A stretch of 64,000 bases of DNA from Mycogone perniciosa (lineage: Eukaryota; Ascomycota; Sordariomycetes; Hypocreales; Hypocreaceae): NCBI GenBank assembly GCA_025331125.1, contig JAOALB010000153.1, forward strand, positions 1-64,000. The letters run 5' to 3'. The translations under genes were made by a program, and so were the position numbers. Shown here piece by piece: positions 60,755 through 64,000 of the stretch (its first letter is position 1; every line of letters starts with the position of its first letter). Below the pieces are notes generated by a model. That model was not told the origin of the DNA, ran no database searches, and was given only the letters and a program-made list of their open reading frames with translations.

Positions 60755-61131
60755 TATAATAATCTAGGTTAATTCTTAACAGTTAAACTAAGGTTGGCAG
60801 GGTTTATATTAATAGAGAGGTTAAAGATAAATATTAAGCAGGGTAATATAGTTATAATTCTATAAAATAAGCGGTTTTAGTAAATATAATTATTAACGAC
60901 TATTTAAATAATTATACTAAATAAGTAATAAGCCAGTTATATATATATAAAGGAAAGTTATAATAATTATTAGGGAATGTAGCTATATTTTTAATAATTT
61001 AAGGTTTATAATTACTTATATATATCCTTAATTATTGATGATTCGGTATATACCCTAGTGATTGTGTTCCTATTGGCCCGTCGTTCCGATATTCCTCTGG
61101 ACCTGGGCCTTGGCCTGGTCGGGTTATAACA
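60755..61131 (-). repeat. 5' LTR of gypsy C
   Basis: 377 bp. Its right-hand 110 bp (GTGTTCCTATTGGCCCGTCG to GGTTATAACA) is hardly mutated, whereas the left part is. Confidence 0.85.
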
Positions 61132-63027
61132 AATAACTAAAAGGAATAGATTTCAACTAAACTTTCGCCTTAATAGCTATTCCTCTTACTTAGCGGCTCC
61201 TATTAGCTTTAACTATTATTTATAACTGGGAAATTAAATAAATTGACTTTATTAATATATTTTTTAATAGGATACTTAAGGAAATTATTTTCTTTAACTT
61301 TCTTAAAGGGTTTAAAGATTATGCCAGTTAACCTTCCTTTAAAACTAAATTTATTTTTAGAAAGCTAGGTTATAACCCTGATATAGATTAGGTTATTTAG
61401 TTATAGAAAGCTCTTTACAGTCTGAAACAGTCCTTTAGAGAATGGCAATAGGCCTTATAAGCTTTAGGAAATAAACTAGGATATAATCTTTTAATTTCTA
61501 ACTCTACTATTCTCTATAATCCAAATAACAGTATTTTTATCGTTACTTATATAAATAACTGTCTTTTTATTAAACTAGATAAAGAAGCTATAGCCTAGTT
61601 AAAGCTAGCTTTTAATAAGGTTTATATTATAGAAGATAAAGGCCTTACCTTTTTCTTTTTAAGGGTTTAGATAGTTAAAGATAGAAAAAGAGGCTTTTTT
61701 TAGCTTTCCTAGAAATAGTGTATTATTAAAGCTATAAAGCTTTTTAACCTTTAAAACTCTAAGCCTATTTAATTACCCCTATAGCCCTTTATTTTGGCTA
61801 ATAAAACTATAACTAAATTAAATAAAGCTAATACTAAGCTTTTTTAAGCTATTATTAGTATTATTATCTATTTAATAATCTATACTTAAGTAAATATTAA
61901 CTTTCTAGTCTAGTAGCTAGTTAAATAACTTTAAGGCCTTTATAAAAAGCACTTAAATGCAGCTTATAACCTATTACAGTATTTAAATAGTACCTAGGAT
62001 CTAGCTATTTAATATACTAGAAAGTCTAGTCCTATAATTATTAGTTATTGCAATAGTAATTTTACTAGGGATAAAGAATTAAGTAAATTAACTTATAGCT
62101 ATATTATTATAGTTACTAATAGGCTAATTAGCTGGAAATTAAAAAAAGGCTTAACTATCTGTCTTTCTATACTAAAAGCAGAGTTTATAGCTTTTATAAA
62201 AGCTATTAGGGAGATTTAGTGGCTTATTAGCCTATATAAAGAGGTAGATTAACTAATTATATAGCCAATCTCTTTATTTAACAATAATAAAAGTGCTATC
62301 TTTACTTTAAATAACCCTACCCTTTATAATTAAATAAAATATACTCTATTGCATTTTAATTATATTAAGGAATAGGTTAAAAATAGTATTATTACAGTTA
62401 GCTATCTAGAAACTAGTAAAATAGTTACTAATAGGCTTATTAAGCCTCTTTTAAGTCTGAAATTCAAAAATCTTATAAGTCTCCTTAATCTCAAGATTTT
62501 ACTTAAAGTATATACTTAAAGTTTTTACCCTTTTTATAATTATAAGTTATTTTATAGCTATTAGCTATCTTTATTATTTTTAGCTATATTAACTATCCTT
62601 TTTATTTTTATTTTTATTTTAGTTATATTCCTATATTTAAATCCTATATCTACTTTAAAGTTATATAGGATAGTATTTATTTTAGAGGGAGTATTAAAAA
62701 AGAGGGCTAAAAAGTAAGGATTTTAGTGTATTTAGGTAACCTTTCTATTCTAGCTAGACCTGGAATTAGGCTTAACGCTAGGACCGAGTTCTAAAGGAAC
62801 TTCGGTATAAGTTAGGAAATTTCTATTATCTTCAACAATAATAATTACGCTAGGACCAGCTATCCCGCCTACCCTAGACTTAATATAATGGCTATAATAG
62901 CTATTGTGAAAAATCTACTAATAGAGACCTAAGGAAAACTCTCTGTCGTTTCCTTATTACTGCATTATATATAGCTTCCTAGAAGCTGTATATAAATAAG
63001 GTTTAGTATAACCTTATTATGTTAACA
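61132..63027 (+). mobile_element. Copia element 2, 3' part (RT, RNase H, LTR)
   Basis: Begins AATAACTAAAAGGAATAG, identical to copia 1 from 50874. It carries the rest of RT and RNase H (61.96-62.47 kb), a polypurine tract (AGAGGGAG) and a 3' LTR at 62692-63027. That LTR is only 336 bp: after GTGAAAAATCTA (about 62915) about 270 bp are replaced by about 28 bp resembling the element's own leader in reverse, then GTCGTTTCCTTATT resumes. The flank after the LTR is GTATT, matching GCATT beside the 5' LTR apart from one C-to-T change. Confidence 0.85.
62692..63027 (+). repeat. 3' LTR of copia 2, internally rearranged
   Basis: Outer parts match the 581-bp copia LTR; the centre is deleted and replaced by ACTAATAGAGACCTAAGG-type sequence, the reverse complement of the copia leader (compare 43753-43785). 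Confidence 0.82.
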
Positions 63028-64000
63028 GTATTATATTTAATATAATAGTTAAGCTAAGCTTTAGCTATTGCAGGTAATAGATTAGTTAAATAGGTAAATA
63101 AATATAACCTAGCCCTTGCCTTTATAAATGCCTTTATAAAGGACTTTAGAAAGTATATTAACTTTATTTTTTTTAATTGCCTTATATTAATAACTATTAT
63201 AAAAAACTTAAATATAGGCTTTAACTACTATATAATTATTACTATACTTTTAAGCTTTACTAGGCTAATAGCTAGTATAGGAAAGAAATATATCCCTTTT
63301 AACAGCCTATAAGAGTTTAAATAGTTAATATATATATACGCCCAGCTTTTCTTTAAGGTAAATATAACTAACTTAATTAAAGAAAACTTAAATATTATAG
63401 TATCTGTACTTTAAAGACTTTTATAGACTATATATAGTTAATAAAAAAAAAGACATATTAAAATAAATATAGCGCACTTTAATAGAATAAAGACTATTAG
63501 ATAGCCTATTTAGCTTTTATTGCAGTGCTTTTTAAAATAAATAAATAAACTAAGGTAAAAAAGACACTATATAATATAGTTAAATATAAGAAACGTAATT
63601 ACTAAGATAAAGTTATAGTTAAAGCTAGCCTAAGCAGGGGCATTTAATAGGTAGTTAAATAATATAAAGCTATAAACTGTTTTTAACCTCCCCTTTTAAT
63701 AAATAGTAATAGGAGTATTTTAAACTTTAAAGAGTAAATAGCTTTTTTTAAAAAACGCTTACTGCAATAAAAGGGATTAAAAAAAGATATTAAAAACCTA
63801 TAAAAACCCTAAGTGTTAAAAAACCTTTAAATACTATAAAATAAAATAAGTATTAAAGAAAAAGTAACAAAGGCTATAATTAAATTAAAGAATACTGCGC
63901 TTAGCGTAGATAATATATTAATTACCCTTTTATACTATATATAGCCTATTATTAAAAAGTTTATTATAAACCTCTTTAAAGGCTGCCTAAAGCTAAAGTA
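63028..64000 (+). mobile_element. LINE (Tad-like) continuation: endonuclease end to start of RT
   Basis: Continues the LINE frame left at 44377. After the copia 2 flank it reads ALAIAGNRLVK then NKYNLALAF, the segment that follows the GDFNA motif in LINE endonucleases. Near the right edge (63.89-64.0 kb) come NTALSVDN...PIIKKFIINLFKGCL, matching the TAPG-(x)-D...lF..cl start of LINE reverse transcriptases. RT proper lies beyond the window. Many stops; dead copy. Confidence 0.7.

Larger units (their letters stand above)
53378..61131 (-). mobile_element. Gypsy chromovirus C, complete length, same family as B
   Basis: LTRs of 377 bp at 53378-53754 (3') and 60755-61131 (5'), total 7754 bp. Just inside the 3' LTR is CCCCC on the + strand, the polypurine tract of a - strand element. 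The interior is colinear with gypsy B read backwards: chromodomain near 54.5-54.8 kb, integrase, RT with Y-L-N-N near 56.79 kb, Gag 59.0-60.3 kb, and the leader with a 62-bp duplication. Right flank AATAA (61132-61136); left flank TATTT, which does not match. It inserted into copia 2, whose halves are at 39988 and 61132. RIP-inactivated. Confidence 0.9.

Noticed and set aside
21640..64000. CRISPR array, bacterial or mitochondrial origin for the AT-rich DNA
   Set aside because: No regularly spaced repeats; the DNA is explained by LTR elements and a LINE with fungal-type RIP; mitochondrial genes are absent.

Overview
The window is genomic DNA of a filamentous ascomycete (Pezizomycotina; Eurotiomycete-like is my inference). 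The evidence is short 50-85 bp GT-AG introns, ordinary fungal gene families, a dispersed 5S rRNA gene, and a large AT-rich block of retrotransposons whose differences and stop codons are overwhelmingly C-to-T and G-to-A, the signature of repeat-induced point mutation (RIP).

Positions 1-21.4 kb are gene-bearing with balanced base composition. In order: a broken Ty1/copia gag remnant at the left edge (- strand); a two-exon microsomal cytochrome P450 (1437-3154, -); an intronless 14-TM MFS exporter (5367-7136, +); a two-exon class II prolyl-tRNA synthetase with an altered motif 2 loop (7879-9606, +); a four-exon secreted GH18 chitinase (10096-11411, -); a LINE ORF1-like remnant (about 12.6-13.1 kb, -); a five-exon aromatic-acid-exporter/fusaric-acid-resistance-like membrane protein (13552-17255, -); the frameshifted 3' end of a TOK-type K+ channel gene (17858-18482, -); a full-length 5S rRNA gene with a 5S fragment on each side (18614-18959, +); and a miniature LTR element of 1142 bp with 78-bp LTRs and a perfect ACTTT target-site duplication (20259-21400). 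Two exporters, a P450 and a divergent aminoacyl-tRNA synthetase lie close together, which raises the possibility of detoxification or self-resistance, but no PKS/NRPS/terpene backbone gene is visible.

From about 21.4 kb to the end the DNA is a nested transposon graveyard with no intact gene. Its layers can be resolved through long terminal repeats and 5-bp target-site duplications (TSDs). A Tad-like LINE is the oldest host, with its endonuclease at 44.4 kb and the start of its reverse transcriptase at 64 kb. Into it went a gypsy chromovirus (B, 25690-39987), a complete copia element (46490-52903, TSD GATTT), a solo copia LTR (44818-45395, TSD AGTTT) and a second copia element. A second gypsy family (31264-37863, TSD CTACC) landed inside gypsy B, and another gypsy (C, 53378-61131, - strand) landed inside the second copia.

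The main result is that the TSDs of gypsy B and gypsy C are exchanged. AAATA lies left of B and its reverse complement TATTT lies left of C. AATAA lies right of C and its reverse complement TTATT lies right of B. The copia element hit by C is split into halves 17 kb apart in opposite orientation. Both facts are explained by one inversion of about 13.4 kb (39988-53377) through recombination between inverted gypsy LTRs. Undoing it restores every TSD, the split copia and the LINE reading order.
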